The notes beneath the pieces were generated by a model, which saw only the letters and a program-made list of their open reading frames with translations, was not told the DNA's origin and did no database searches. DNA of 64,000 nt. Origin: Apodospora peruviana. Taxonomy: Eukaryota > Ascomycota > Sordariomycetes > Sordariales > Lasiosphaeriaceae. Made by a program: the position numbers and the translations under genes. Positions 42,267 to 51,943 of the stretch are shown one piece after another. The first letter of the stretch is position 1. Every line of letters starts with the position of its first letter. Location of the stretch: NCBI GenBank assembly GCA_033439685.1, contig JAUEDM010000005.1:3658001-3722000 (forward strand), written 5' to 3'.

Positions 42267-44174
42267 ATGAGGCTGCTCAACGCCAAGACATTCAAGCTCG
42301 AGTCCTTCCATGACTCGCTCAAGGTCCGGTATGCCATCCTCTCGCACACATGGGAGGAGGAAGGCGAGGTCACTTTCGACGACATGAATGATCTCCTCAA
42401 CGACACAATCCAATACGGCGTCGTGCTCGGCGACATCAAGGACCTCGCCGCTGCCAGTACCAAGCAAGGATTTGCAAAGATCACCGCCGCATGCCAAAAG
42501 ACCATCGAGTACGGCCTCGAATACATCTGGATCGACACCTGCTGTATCAACAAGTCCTCGAGTGCCGAGCTTGCCGAGGCCATCAACTCCATGTTCCAAT
42601 GGTACAAAGATGCCGAGATTTGCTTTGCATTCATTTCCGACCTGTCCAACACCGACTTGGACGCGCGCTTATGCAGATGGTTCACTCGCGGCTGGACCCT
42701 ACAGGAGCTCATCGCGCCGTCGAACCTCGTCTTTTTCAACAAGGACTGGAAATACATTGGGACCAAGGTGAAGCTTCGACATGTCGTCGAGGTCATTACA
42801 GGGATTGATCGCCGTATTCTTGTTGGATCCGAGCCGTTATCCTCCGTCTCCCTCGCCAAGAGAATGTCCTGGGCGGCCACCAGAGAGACAACACGAGTCG
42901 AGGACAAGGCGTATTGTCTTCTAGGCATCTTCAACGTCAACATGACCATGATCTACGGCGAAGGGCCAAAGGCATTCATTCGGCTCCAAGAGGAGATTCT
43001 GCGCAAGACCACCGACCTGTCCCTCTTCGCCTGGAAAGCGCTCGACAACCTGGACTCCAGAAGCTCCGGGTACAGGGGCATCCTCGCTCAATCGCCTGCC
43101 GAGTTCCTCACTTGCGGCGACATCATTTTGAACGATGACCAGTTCCGCTTCCGGGGCGAGATCAGCCTGACGAACAGGGGCGTCAAGATCGAAACGCCGG
43201 TGGCACGGTCCGCCGGCATCAGAGAGTACGTCATGGACCTGCATTGCTACAGGGCAGGTTCGGGGCCCAGAGAGCGGCTAGCCATCACCCTGGTGCGGCC
43301 CTTGGACGTCTACTACCGCCATCCCCATCCAACGCTCACGCCCATCGAATCCAGGCGCGTGCCGCAAGGACTTCCGAGAACCCTCTTCCTTGCACCGACG
43401 GGCGGTGAAGAATCGAGAGTCGCGCCGAACAATGCTCGCGGCATCCACTTCCGCTTCGGCAGCAGTGTGAAATCAGCCAGAGTAAGCAGCCGGTTTAGGG
43501 CGGCCCCGGCAGCGTTCTGGGATGACGACGACCTTTTCTTCTCCGTCGAGACCTTTTCTGAGTTTGCCTGCTTTGTTCAATTCTCCGTCCGGTCAAGAGT
43601 TGTGCAGCAACAGCCGCCGTCACCACTAGCGTTACCACCGCCTGCACAATGTAGTACGCCAACGACAACCTCACAAGCAAATACCCCGGGGTTATTGCCA
43701 CCAACGCCGGTGCCTGTCCCCGCCGCGGAGATGGCGGTACCAACAGTAACCAAGGAAGAGACGTCCTTCATCCTGGTCTGCGATCTAGCCCCCAGCGGCA
43801 GCACATCGGAACTGCTCCTCAGTCTGTACGTGCCTCGAAGCCTCGAAAGGACTGGCGTGTACGAGGTCGACGGGTTTATTGACCCGTTCTCCAACATCGA
43901 CGAGTACGGGCCGCTTGGAGACAAGTTCAGCATCGGCCTCCTCCGAGCGGCGAGCAAACGTCACCCCGCGGATAACAATAGGGGTATCAATCGGGGCCCG
44001 TTCGCGAGGATGCAGGTATTTCATTCGGACCCACGACACGACTTTGTCGTCGCCGCCAGGGTGGACGCGAGGACCTATGTGCCGTCCTTTGTGGTGGATG
44101 TCAACGTGATGGCCCCTCCAAACGATCGGCTGCTGGGAGGGCTGCCCACGGAACCTTTTGCCCCTCTGCTTTGA
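42267..44174 (+). CDS. HET-domain protein (HET-E/HET-D type HET module, soluble)
   Basis: 635 residues, no intron. The HET domain is at the extreme N-terminus: MRLLNAKTFKLESF, RYAILSHTWEEEGEVTFDDM, GLEYIWIDTCCINKSSSAEL, MFQWYKDAEICFAFISD, FTRGWTLQELIAPSNLVFFN, and the following RMSWAATRETTRVEDKAYCL, LGIFNVNMTMIYGEG. This subtype is the one fused to NACHT-WD in HET-E/HET-D, but here no NACHT follows. Instead there is a beta-rich region, a Pro/Gln/Thr linker (about 450-490) and a conserved-looking C-terminal domain (SFILVCDLAPSGSTSELLLS). Inferred role: cell-death executor in incompatibility. Its last ~30 codons and 3' UTR are duplicated at 47286-47480. Confidence 0.9.
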   Translation: MRLLNAKTFKLESFHDSLKVRYAILSHTWEEEGEVTFDDMNDLLNDTIQYGVVLGDIKDLAAASTKQGFAKITAACQKTIEYGLEYIWIDTCCINKSSSAELAEAINSMFQWYKDAEICFAFISDLSNTDLDARLCRWFTRGWTLQELIAPSNLVFFNKDWKYIGTKVKLRHVVEVITGIDRRILVGSEPLSSVSLAKRMSWAATRETTRVEDKAYCLLGIFNVNMTMIYGEGPKAFIRLQEEILRKTTDLSLFAWKALDNLDSRSSGYRGILAQSPAEFLTCGDIILNDDQFRFRGEISLTNRGVKIETPVARSAGIREYVMDLHCYRAGSGPRERLAITLVRPLDVYYRHPHPTLTPIESRRVPQGLPRTLFLAPTGGEESRVAPNNARGIHFRFGSSVKSARVSSRFRAAPAAFWDDDDLFFSVETFSEFACFVQFSVRSRVVQQQPPSPLALPPPAQCSTPTTTSQANTPGLLPPTPVPVPAAEMAVPTVTKEETSFILVCDLAPSGSTSELLLSLYVPRSLERTGVYEVDGFIDPFSNIDEYGPLGDKFSIGLLRAASKRHPADNNRGINRGPFARMQVFHSDPRHDFVVAARVDARTYVPSFVVDVNVMAPPNDRLLGGLPTEPFAPLL

Positions 44175-44782
44175 TATTTGTGAGAATCTGATGTAATCTC
44201 ATCTTTTTGGTAGACATGTATACATATAGCCTCGTATGGTGGTGGTTTTGTTATGCCTTATATGTCCATTAGGTGTCAATTTTGATGTGTAGAAGCAGTC
44301 ATTATATCCAGGCAGTTTTAATAAGGTGCGGGCGAGCCGCGAGAGGAAAGTGAAATTTCCAAGCGTATAGAAACAACAATGTTGTCCAATCTTCATCGTG
44401 ACTGAGGTAACTAGCTTAAAACCATGCATTACCGGAGACGGAATAAGCCAAATTCTGTCGCGTAGTAAAACCTTGGTTTCCGCACTTCTGGTCTGGGAAA
44501 TCTGGGAACCAAGGAGCCCCTAAACATGCTAGAGGTTTGCACCACAGCCTCGTATCTCAAAGAGACAAAGCAATCTGATAAGCAATCTGCATGATCGAGT
44601 ATACTGACAGGACATTTCTATCTCATATTCCCCAAGGCCTGACGCCCTTCACCAGCATCGACAATTCATCCCCCACTGCTGTGGTAATGGACTATAGGTA
44701 TCAGACCAATGTCACGCCCTTCTCGACGCGCCCCTGTGAATTTGAGTTGTGGGCGCGTACGTGTGCATCGCCTCCACTGTCT
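44175..44782. other. Convergent intergenic region
   Basis: 600 bases between the HET and MFS gene ends. No gene seen. The first 90 bases are the 3' UTR that is copied near 47400. Confidence 0.5.
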
Positions 44783-46422
44783 TTAAAAAGCCGCCCACAA
44801 CTTGGAGTAGAGAGTCTTGGCGTACAGGACAACGGCCGACCCAACGAGGGACATGACACCTCCAAAGATCTTGACGTGCAGCCAGCCATCGTCAACAGAA
44901 CTCGCGCCCTGTAAGATACGCCCGCCGATGGGCGCCATGGTGAGGGCGGGAAGCGAGAGGACGAGCATGACGACGCCGATCCGGTAACCGATCTGGGGCA
45001 GAGGGGACACGGACGCCGGCAGGGCCGCGAGGAGGCTGACGAAGGCGCCCGAGAGGAAGCCGAACGTGACGGCGAAGCCGATGGTGGCTGACTGGTATGT
45101 GGCCGGGATCCAGAGGGCCAGCTCGACGATCCCCGAGGCGGCACCAGCGATGATGAACACGTTCCATCTACCCGCGAGATCAGACCACCATCCAGAGCCC
45201 AGACGGCCGAAAAGACTTTGTAAGCAAGGTCAGCCACACCTGTCAAGCAAATCCCAGCGTTTTTCCAGCCCAAGGTGGTGGGTACGGTAGGTAAACCTTG
45301 AGGGTTGGGGTTAAACTCACCTCGCACCATTGAAGATGGCCACCAGGTAGAGCGACATGGATTCGGACACGTGAGCCTGCTCCAAAGCCTGCAAGGCAAT
45401 GTAGTTGACCGGAATGAAGATGCCGTACATCAGGATGAACATTCCCAGCAACATGACGACGAAAGGGAACTCCTTGAAGGGAGCGGCCAGGGCTACGGCC
45501 CTTGAGGGAGCAGCCTGGATTACGGCCGGCGTCTTCTTGGGCGCTGGCGCTTTTCTCGCCCGGAGGGTAAATATTGCGACAATCTGCAAAGCCAAGATCA
45601 GAAAGGCGGCGATCCGCATGGCCCAGGGATACCCGGTGCTCGGATTCTCGATCAGGCGTTCGATCATGATGGGGAAGACGACGCCGCCGAGAGACGAGCC
45701 GGTCACCATGACGCCCATGGCGAGGCCTCTCTTTTTATGAAACCAGGTTGCGATAGTCGAAATTGCTGTTGTGGGTGTGTTGTCAGCTGGTCAGCAAAGG
45801 TCAAGGAATGGACTACTGCGGCGCAGGTAAACCTACCGGGCGAGTACAAGAAGCTAAGACCGATGGCACTGCAAACGCCCTGGGCCAAGAGAAACTGATA
45901 GTACTCAGTTGCCAGGGACGCCATCATGAGTCCAAAGACATGCAAGAAGGTGCCGACCAGAATGAGCGGCGTCGGGCCATACTTGTCAAACAAGAAGCCG
46001 ACGGCAGGCCCTAGGAAAAAGAGGAAAAAGATCTCGAGCGACGGGATCCATGAAATGGTGCTGCTGTCGTAGTCCCTGAGAGGACCGAACTCGTAGTAGC
46101 TTTGAAAAACGCCCACGCCTGCCCAAAGGAGTTAGGGCCTGAGTATCAAGTACATTTATTTATTTCCATGTCAGCTTCGAGATGGGCCGGCGGAGTAAGG
46201 CTTACTGTTCATCCAGCCGAAGCTATTGAAGGAGCAGCACCAGGCACCGAGAACAGCGAGCCAGGCGCCGGTGCCGCCATCAGGGGGGCTGTCGTCGGCT
46301 TGCAGCTGTACCTCGTTATCTGACTTGTCAGGAACACGAGACAGCTGTGATTCGTCGGCTGTTTGGAACACCTCCTTCTCGGTGTCGCTGTCGGTTGTTG
46401 GCGCAGCGTTTTCTAAGGACAT
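44783..46422 (-). CDS. MFS transporter, monocarboxylate-transporter (MCT) type
   Basis: Exons on the minus strand: 46422-46206, 46118-45837, 45765-45321, 45215-44783; 458 residues. Joins restore FNSFGWMNSVGVFQSYYEFG, FLYSPGAISTIATWFHKKRG and FNGASLFGRLGSGWWSDLAG. Start MSLENAAPTT with an acidic cytoplasmic N-terminus, then DGGTGAWLAVLGAWC, the typical first helix of fungal MCT-like carriers. About twelve membrane helices are visible, including GLAMGVMVTGSSLGGVVFPI and VKIFGGVMSLVGSAVVLYAK. Such proteins move monocarboxylates or other small organic acids across the plasma membrane; the substrate cannot be read from sequence. No cluster of biosynthetic genes adjoins it. Confidence 0.9.
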
Positions 46423-46831
46423 GTTTTCCTGCTTGCGAAGACCACTTTGGGGAGCGCGAATTGATCACTGTACGAGGCAGAGGCAAAGGATCTTGAGAAG
46501 AGGAAACAGGCGGTGAGTTGGTGACGGCATTGTATAGTAGCTGGAAGCCTTCCTCAACTTCTCAATTCTGCTTGTTATCGTTTGACGGAAGCTTAGAAAT
46601 ACGGAACGACCTCGCTCGCTTAGAAATAGAGAAATGATAACATCCACGATCTGGAGGCTTCTTGGGGCTGCACAAAGACGCGGCGCCAAGGCGGCGGTTT
46701 GGCCGGGACAAGGGCGCCCCCTGCTAGGGATTCGGCCATTTGGCCGAACCCTTTTCCTCCTTAGCATCCCGCCTCCAGCCGCTATCTCCCGATAACAAAA
46801 GCTTGATTCAAGGTTAAATCACCAACGCCAG

Positions 46832-46907
46832 ACTGGTGTTAAAAATGGGATGTGCAAGACTGCGGGCAAAACACAGGTATTTTGCACGCCCCATTTTTAA
46901 CACCAGT
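46832..46907. repeat. 25-bp inverted repeat around a 26-base centre
   Basis: ACTGGTGTTAAAAATGGG at 46832-46849 plus ATGTGCA pairs with the reverse complement of 46883-46907; 23 of 25 positions match. The two mismatches (A/T on the left, G/C on the right) are adjacent transitions. It could be a MITE-like remnant, a hairpin, or a small solo element. Confidence 0.6.
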
Positions 46908-46915
46908 TTTACGCC

Positions 46916-47170
46916 TTACGAATGCAACAGTCGCGATAAAACATACCTGGTCTCGCCGCCGGGTAAGCACATAATCAACTGCAACGCCAGCAGTACCCCG
47001 TCGTTTATCATTGCTCTAATTTGTTCGAGTTGTGTCGGAACGAACCAGGTTCTCTGGGTATTCTCCATCATCTGTAGCTGGTACAGTGCTTTGTCGGCTC
47101 TGCAATTGTTGGTGATTTGCGTCATATCTTCCATACTATTTCCATTACCAAGCCGGCTGGCGTCAGCCAT
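46916..47170 (-). other. Coding-like fragment of unknown type
   Basis: An 84-codon minus-strand frame (MADASRLGNGNSMEDMTQIT, ADKALYQLQMMENTQRTWFV) has balanced composition and possible splice sites (for example CAGGTATGT near 46945). It lies beside the inverted repeat. No family recognised; it may be an exon or a relic. Confidence 0.2.
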
Positions 47171-47285
47171 AAAGCTTATCCACGCGGGGTAGCGGCCTCA
47201 CCACGCATGTCAAAGGGCTGGGATTACACAGGAGATAGGGGCACGTCCAAATAAACCCATTATTATACGCAGTTGTAGAAATATG

Positions 47286-47480
47286 CCCCTTCCTCCGTGG
47301 TGGACGTCAGCGTGATCATGGCCCCTCCAAGCGATCGGGTGCCAGGAGGGCTGCCCACAGAGCCCTTTGCCCCTGTGCTTTGATATTTATGAGAATCTGA
47401 TGCAGTTTGGTTTTTGGTAGACATGTGTACACATAGCCTTATATGGTAGTAGTTTTGTTAGGAAAAAGCTATGCCTATAT
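47286..47480 (+). pseudogene. Duplicated 3' tail of a HET gene
   Basis: This stretch matches 44092-44265, the last ~30 codons and 3' UTR of the HET gene at 42267. It reads SVVDVSVIMAPPSDRVPGGL then PTEPFAPVL and stop, against FVVDVNVMAPPNDRLLGGLP TEPFAPLL there. UTR similarity (GATATTT.TGAGAATCTGATG, TTTTTGGTAGACATGT) continues past the stop. Nothing upstream resembles the rest of a HET gene, so it is a solitary fragment. Confidence 0.75.
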
Positions 47481-47548
47481 GGACTATATGGACTGTCTGT
47501 TTAGTGTCAGTTGCAGAACCGCCGAAACTTCGGAGTTTCAACTAGACC

Positions 47549-47569
47549 AAAAAAAAAAAAAAAAAAAAC
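47549..47569 (+). repeat. Poly(A) run of about 20
   Basis: An uninterrupted run of about 20 A follows CTAGACC, shortly after the HET-tail copy and just 3' of the secreted-protein gene on the other strand. Confidence 0.7.
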
Positions 47570-47692
47570 ATAGATTTCGTGGCAAGAGTTTCGAGGTACA
47601 AGAGAGCCGCAGGTCCACTCCGCCTTGTCACCAGACTTCTGCCCCCGAACTGGCCCAACTTCAACTCGGGAAAGTTTGCAACAATCTGGCCC

Positions 47693-48848
47693 TTAACAAC
47701 TGTCGGCATTGATAACGACGTTCCAGGCGTGGTTAAAAGACCAGATCTGCGAATGTGAAGACGGTCAGCTAGACTAACCACCCAGAAAACCCCGTCGTCG
47801 TTATTACTCACCTGACCATGGGTTAAGTGAGCTCCATTCGCGGCCGTGTAACCGCATTTCCTAACGATACCGAGGGCGTTGCTAGGACATTATGTGTTAG
47901 CCGTCTGCGCATTTATCTTCAGGAAGAAAGCTTGGGAAGATGTAATGTGTGAATATCAGCGACAGAGGAAAATAGGGTAGGCTCACTCTGCGACTAGGCG
48001 ACATGGGATTTGGGCCTCGAAATTCTGGTCATTGCAAAGAAAGATGCCGGAATTGTACGAGCAGCTGACACGGGAGCAGCCGGGGTTTCCGGGAACGCCA
48101 GGAGGCGCGCGGCAGAGGCCGTCGCCGATTCCCTGGAGCAGCGTGCATTAGTACTATGAAACCAAGTATGTTGCGACATAATCCATCCGTCTGTCTATCA
48201 GCTGCTTCTGGAAATGCCTAAATAGATACTAACATAGAGGTACGAGATTCCCTGGTCGATGACATTGGTGTCGGCTGGGTTGAATACATTGCAGAGGATG
48301 CTCTAGTCATGTATTTAAGGTCAGTACATTGGCATCGCATATACTCGAGTAAGAAGACGAGAAGAGTAGTACTGTATATGACTTACGTCGGAGTTGATAG
48401 GATCGCGCCTCGTCAGTCCTTCACCGCGCTCCTGCTCGTAGTTGGGATTGAAAGCTATGATTTGCTTGAAGATTGACTAGTATTAGTTGCAGGGAGGAAA
48501 GTTCCCTATAGTTAGCACCAATTCTAGCTACCAAATACCCACGTACTAGAACCTCGACGTCAAGCCTGGCGACTCCAACTCACCTCGGCAGTGCCCGTCA
48601 ACGTTACAGTTGTACCGTTATTGTCGATGACACCCTGCCACTGGAGCTCAACGGCTCCAATGCCTTGAGGAGCGGTGGTAGAATCAGCGGGAAGACTCTG
48701 CATTAGTTACATGTAGTCAGCAATGAATTCACCCCAGGAAACATGAACGCTCAATATTACACGGATGGGATCTTGCAGATCGAGTTGTACTTACTAATGC
48801 AAACGCCACCTGGCCAGCAATGAGAATATAAGGGATGAGAAGCTTCAT
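47693..48848 (-). CDS. Seven-exon small secreted cysteine-rich protein
   Basis: Exons on the minus strand: 48848-48795, 48697-48584, 48476-48387, 48302-48234, 48132-47987, 47881-47812, 47746-47693; 198 residues, every junction GT..AG and phase-consistent. Signal peptide MKLLIPYILIAGQVAFAL coincides with exon 1. The mature part contains IGAVELQWQGVIDNNGTTVT, LTGTAESIFKQIIAFNPNY, SILCNVFNPADTNVIDQGIS, GLCRAPPGVPGNPGCSRVSC, SYNSGIFLCNDQNFEAQIPC, ADNALGIVRKCGY and NHAWNVVINADSC. Eight cysteines suggest four disulfides. The pattern CSRVSCSYNSGIFLCND resembles small secreted proteins of plant- and insect-associated ascomycetes; I cannot name a family. Role unknown; effector-like. Introns make up half the gene. 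A TATA box lies about 130 bases upstream and three 62-bp repeats lie further upstream. Confidence 0.75.
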
Positions 48849-48974
48849 AATGTCGGTGTTTGAGAAGAAAAGCCGTTTGCTCAGATAGCTTTGGGTCGCA
48901 GAGCTGCTTGTGCGGTGGGATGAGGGATGGGAGACGGGAACGAACTGGTCTTTGTGAGCAAGGTGCGGAGCGGT

Positions 48975-48982
48975 CTTTTATA
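48975..48982 (-). promoter_or_regulatory. TATA box of the secreted-protein gene
   Basis: TATAAAAG on the minus strand, 127-134 bases before the ATG at 48848, a normal spacing for a fungal core promoter. Confidence 0.55.
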
Positions 48983-49110
48983 GATTGATTCATCTGGCCT
49001 GCCCCTGCGACGGATGCCTACTACTTTTCTTTTTCGAGAGAAGCGAGGCACTTTTGGTCTCCATTCATTGCAGATACGACCACAACATTATTGGACCTGC
49101 GCTTCTCAGT

Positions 49111-49172
49111 CTGCGGGAAAGTTGCACCGCCGACAGCCGGGACAGGCAGCGAGGCGGATATCAAATTGCTCC
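49111..49172 (+). repeat. 62-bp direct repeat, copy A
   Basis: Begins CTGCGGGAAAGTTGCACCGC and ends TCAAATTGCTCC. About 70-75 % matching to copies B and C, with the same length and ends. Confidence 0.75.
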
Positions 49173-49180
49173 TGTTCGGC

Positions 49181-49242
49181 CTGCGGTAAAGAGGTATTAC
49201 CAACAGACGGGATAAGCAGCGACGGGGATATTAAGTTACTCC
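49181..49242 (+). repeat. 62-bp direct repeat, copy B
   Basis: Begins CTGCGGTAAAGAGGTATTAC and ends TTAAGTTACTCC. Eight bases separate it from copy A. It is followed directly by ACAGGTGTACGG, which recurs inverted (CCGTACACTTGT) before copy C. Confidence 0.75.
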
Positions 49243-49362
49243 ACAGGTGTACGGAAATATACTGGTTTGATGGTTAGCGATGTTCTTGGGGCAGGGGTCC
49301 TCAGGCACAGAGGTCCTAAACTAACGAATAAACCAGGGTACTTCCGTACACTTGTATTTGAT

Positions 49363-49424
49363 CTGCGGCAAAAAGGCACCACCGATAGCCGCAACAATTA
49401 GCGAGGCGGATGTTAAGTTGCTCC
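49363..49424 (+). repeat. 62-bp direct repeat, copy C
   Basis: Begins CTGCGGCAAAAAGGCACCAC and ends TTAAGTTGCTCC. It lies 120 bases after copy B. Confidence 0.75.
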
Positions 49425-49749
49425 GTGTCCACGGTTAAGGAACTTAATGTCGACGATACTTTATGGTGATGGGGCTGTACGATAGGAAAGTGGGATTTTA
49501 GGACAGGAAAGTTAGATTGTACAACAATCCTTTGTACATCAATGGCTGATAGTCCTCAGATTGGCCCCCTTGGGGCCCTGTGATGCTTGCACGATGCCAA
49601 GACCAATGCCTCGCTTAATACATTGCGGCGTGGATTGTGTTATGTTGGGGTGGCTGAAAATGATTGATTGCGAGGGTGTAATCCGTACTCAATGAAAATC
49701 ATGAGCAAAGCCTCAGTTTATTGGTACATACTCTCACCACACTTAAGCT
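49425..49749. other. Intergenic region, no gene seen
   Basis: AT-rich 325 bases between the direct repeats and the 3' end of the membrane-protein gene. Confidence 0.5.
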
Positions 49750-51209
49750 TTAAATTCCCAACCTACCGCATTGAATATCTTCTTTCTCGTCTCCATCGCC
49801 GCCCTGATATCGATTGGTAAAGGCCGACTGTTCTTGGAGTTGTTCTACATCATGAATCATCATCGACCATAGAGGGATTACCTGTTTATATCAAACACAA
49901 CATGGAAGTCCTAGTCAAGCTTACCCGTCCAATCCTCCTTCCACGTCCCAGTGCCATCCCAAAGCAGATTATAAAACAGCAAGGACCCGAGCAGCAAGGA
50001 CAGTACCCCGAGCTGTGCAATCACAAGCCAACACTCCGTCCCGAGGTGACTAGCCCATCCCACGAAGCGGACCACCAACAAATACAGGCTTACACCTAGC
50101 GACACCACACACACCCCACCAACGATAAGGACAAACAAAGGCACAAAAAGGCCCAAAAAAACCGCGACGAGAACAGCAAAGCTCCCAACCCAGGTTATTG
50201 TCACGGTTATGTAAAATAGCGTGACCGGAACGACGATAACAAGCAGCCAGGTCCGCTCGGGGGGCGCCAAACCCAACAGGAAGTTCATACCCTTGCTCAG
50301 GGCTGTGTATGTCCAGCTGGTAGCCGGCGTGGTGGCGATCTCCATCCATTTTGACAGGAAACTCCATATTGTGAGCCCTGTAGTGCTTTCAGCTTGAGGT
50401 GGCTGGCCGGCTGGCAGCGAGTCACTGGCGACATACTGACGAGGAAGCGCGGCCGAGATCACCGCCCAAAGCAAGACTGCAAGTTGTCCAACCACGAGCA
50501 CACCAATCGCACTTTGCAGGACCTTTTGACGCTTGCTGTTGAATGGAACCGCTTCATCACCGGTGTGATGATGATATCCAGCCAACCTCCGCTCCTTGGC
50601 CATGACACGAAACCCAAACGCCAGATACAAGAAGCCTTCCATGGCAACCCATCCAACGAAACAGATCGTTGCGATAGCGTGCGAGAGCCGCACGTTTCCG
50701 AACCCGCAGATCTTGGTGTAGATCAGCACTACAGCGACGTTGGCGAGAGCGCGGGGCCAGAAATCGAGATATAGAATCCCGATTAGGGTCTGAAAGAACC
50801 GGTCTTCTTCGTCTTCGTCACGACGGCCGCCATACAGAGCGGGAATGGTTTGTCGGATGCGTTTGGTCGCGAGCCGGCGTGCTGCTCCACGTAACGGTAT
50901 TCCATTTTGAAAAGAAAGGAGGAATAGGTCGTGATAGAGGAGAGCAGCGTCAAAGAGGCTGCAGAGCGGCAGGGTGCGGAGGTTGCGCGCGAAGGGAGGT
51001 GGGTAGCCTGGTGCGGAGCCAAGCGGGTGGATGGCGGAGGCGCATGTCAGGACGAACAGGACCCAGAAGATGTTCATGCCGTCAATTGTGTAGTTATCCG
51101 ATGTGGCGGCGGCGGCGGACGCGGGATCGGTGGCCATGGTTGCGGCCTGACTCGACGAACCGAGTCGGCTGCGGGTATTAACCCAAAGGGAAAGGGAATC
51201 AGCTATCAA
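49750..51209 (-). CDS. Polytopic membrane protein of unknown function
   Basis: The main exon runs from 51209 to 49925. A better start is the Met at 51137 (CAACCATGG context, residue 25 of the longer frame). A second exon, 49844-49750, is likely: donor GGTAAGC, acceptor GATGTAG, adding EQLQEQSAFTNRYQGGDGDE and KEDIQCGRLGI. Without splicing the protein ends KLD at 49911. About eight or nine membrane helices are visible, for example MNIFWVLFVLTCASAI, AIATICFVGWVAMEGFLYLA, AIGVLVVGQLAVLLWAVISA, TWLLVIVVPVTLFYITVTIT and LGVLSLLLGSLLFYNLLW. A charged loop (YGGRRDEDEEDRFFQ) lies between helices. No catalytic or transporter motif recognised. Divergent from the HET gene at 51944. Confidence 0.75.
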
Positions 51210-51943
51210 GAGCTGATACTTGAGATGATCATATCTGATGCTGAAAGGCGGGGTTGAAGCTGATGTGGCGATCTGAATATGCGAGATGGTTCAGCTGATA
51301 ACCAGTAGATAGGGGGGTGGCTGAAAAGCCACAGGGCTTGGCACTTCCCAGAATCTGTACGGAAGTACGGAATATTTGCACCCTTATCAGCTCTTATCCA
51401 AGATCTCTCCCAAGATCCACGAAGACGGTTGTGATCAATCATTTTTTGGGATTTTCTCATCCGGTTTTGGCCAATTTTACTCTGGAATTAATATCCCTCA
51501 TGATGTCTTCCTTGCTAATCGACTATGAAGGAATATACATAACTCCCATGACACTGAGGAAAATTAGGTATTACATCGTCTGGATGGACATTCTTTACGA
51601 GGGTTATGAGCCCCATAATATAGACGCTTCAGAAGTTACAAACGTCTTGAAGGAGTAAACATAACGGGGCACCAAGGTGTGCGCTCTTGATGATCTGTTC
51701 GCTTGGCAGCGGGTTATCTTCGGCTTTCAGAGGCTCAGAGCAACAGTTGGGTGGGGGTCCCAGTCTGGGAGGCGCGGTGGAGGCTGTCATATGGAAGGCG
51801 GCAGGTACTACCTGGTACGGATACCGAAATGTTGGTTGAACCTTCCATACCGTAGCCGTCGGCTCGCTCTTCGGACGACTTACATTTCCGCAACTCCACA
51901 ACTTCGTTCTTCCTTCCTCCGGCAGACAAAGCAATTCGCAAAC
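51210..51943. other. Divergent promoter region
   Basis: 730 bases between the membrane-protein gene and the HET gene. The frame of the HET gene stays open back to 51677, but with no features of its own. Confidence 0.45.

Noticed and set aside
43495..43957. Minus-strand frames inside the HET gene at 42267
   Set aside because: They lie opposite the Pro/Gln/Thr linker and have no independent support.
51677..51943. Upstream in-frame extension of the HET gene
   Set aside because: The frame is open but the sequence has no features, and the Met at 51944 has a better context; the true start may even be 52325.
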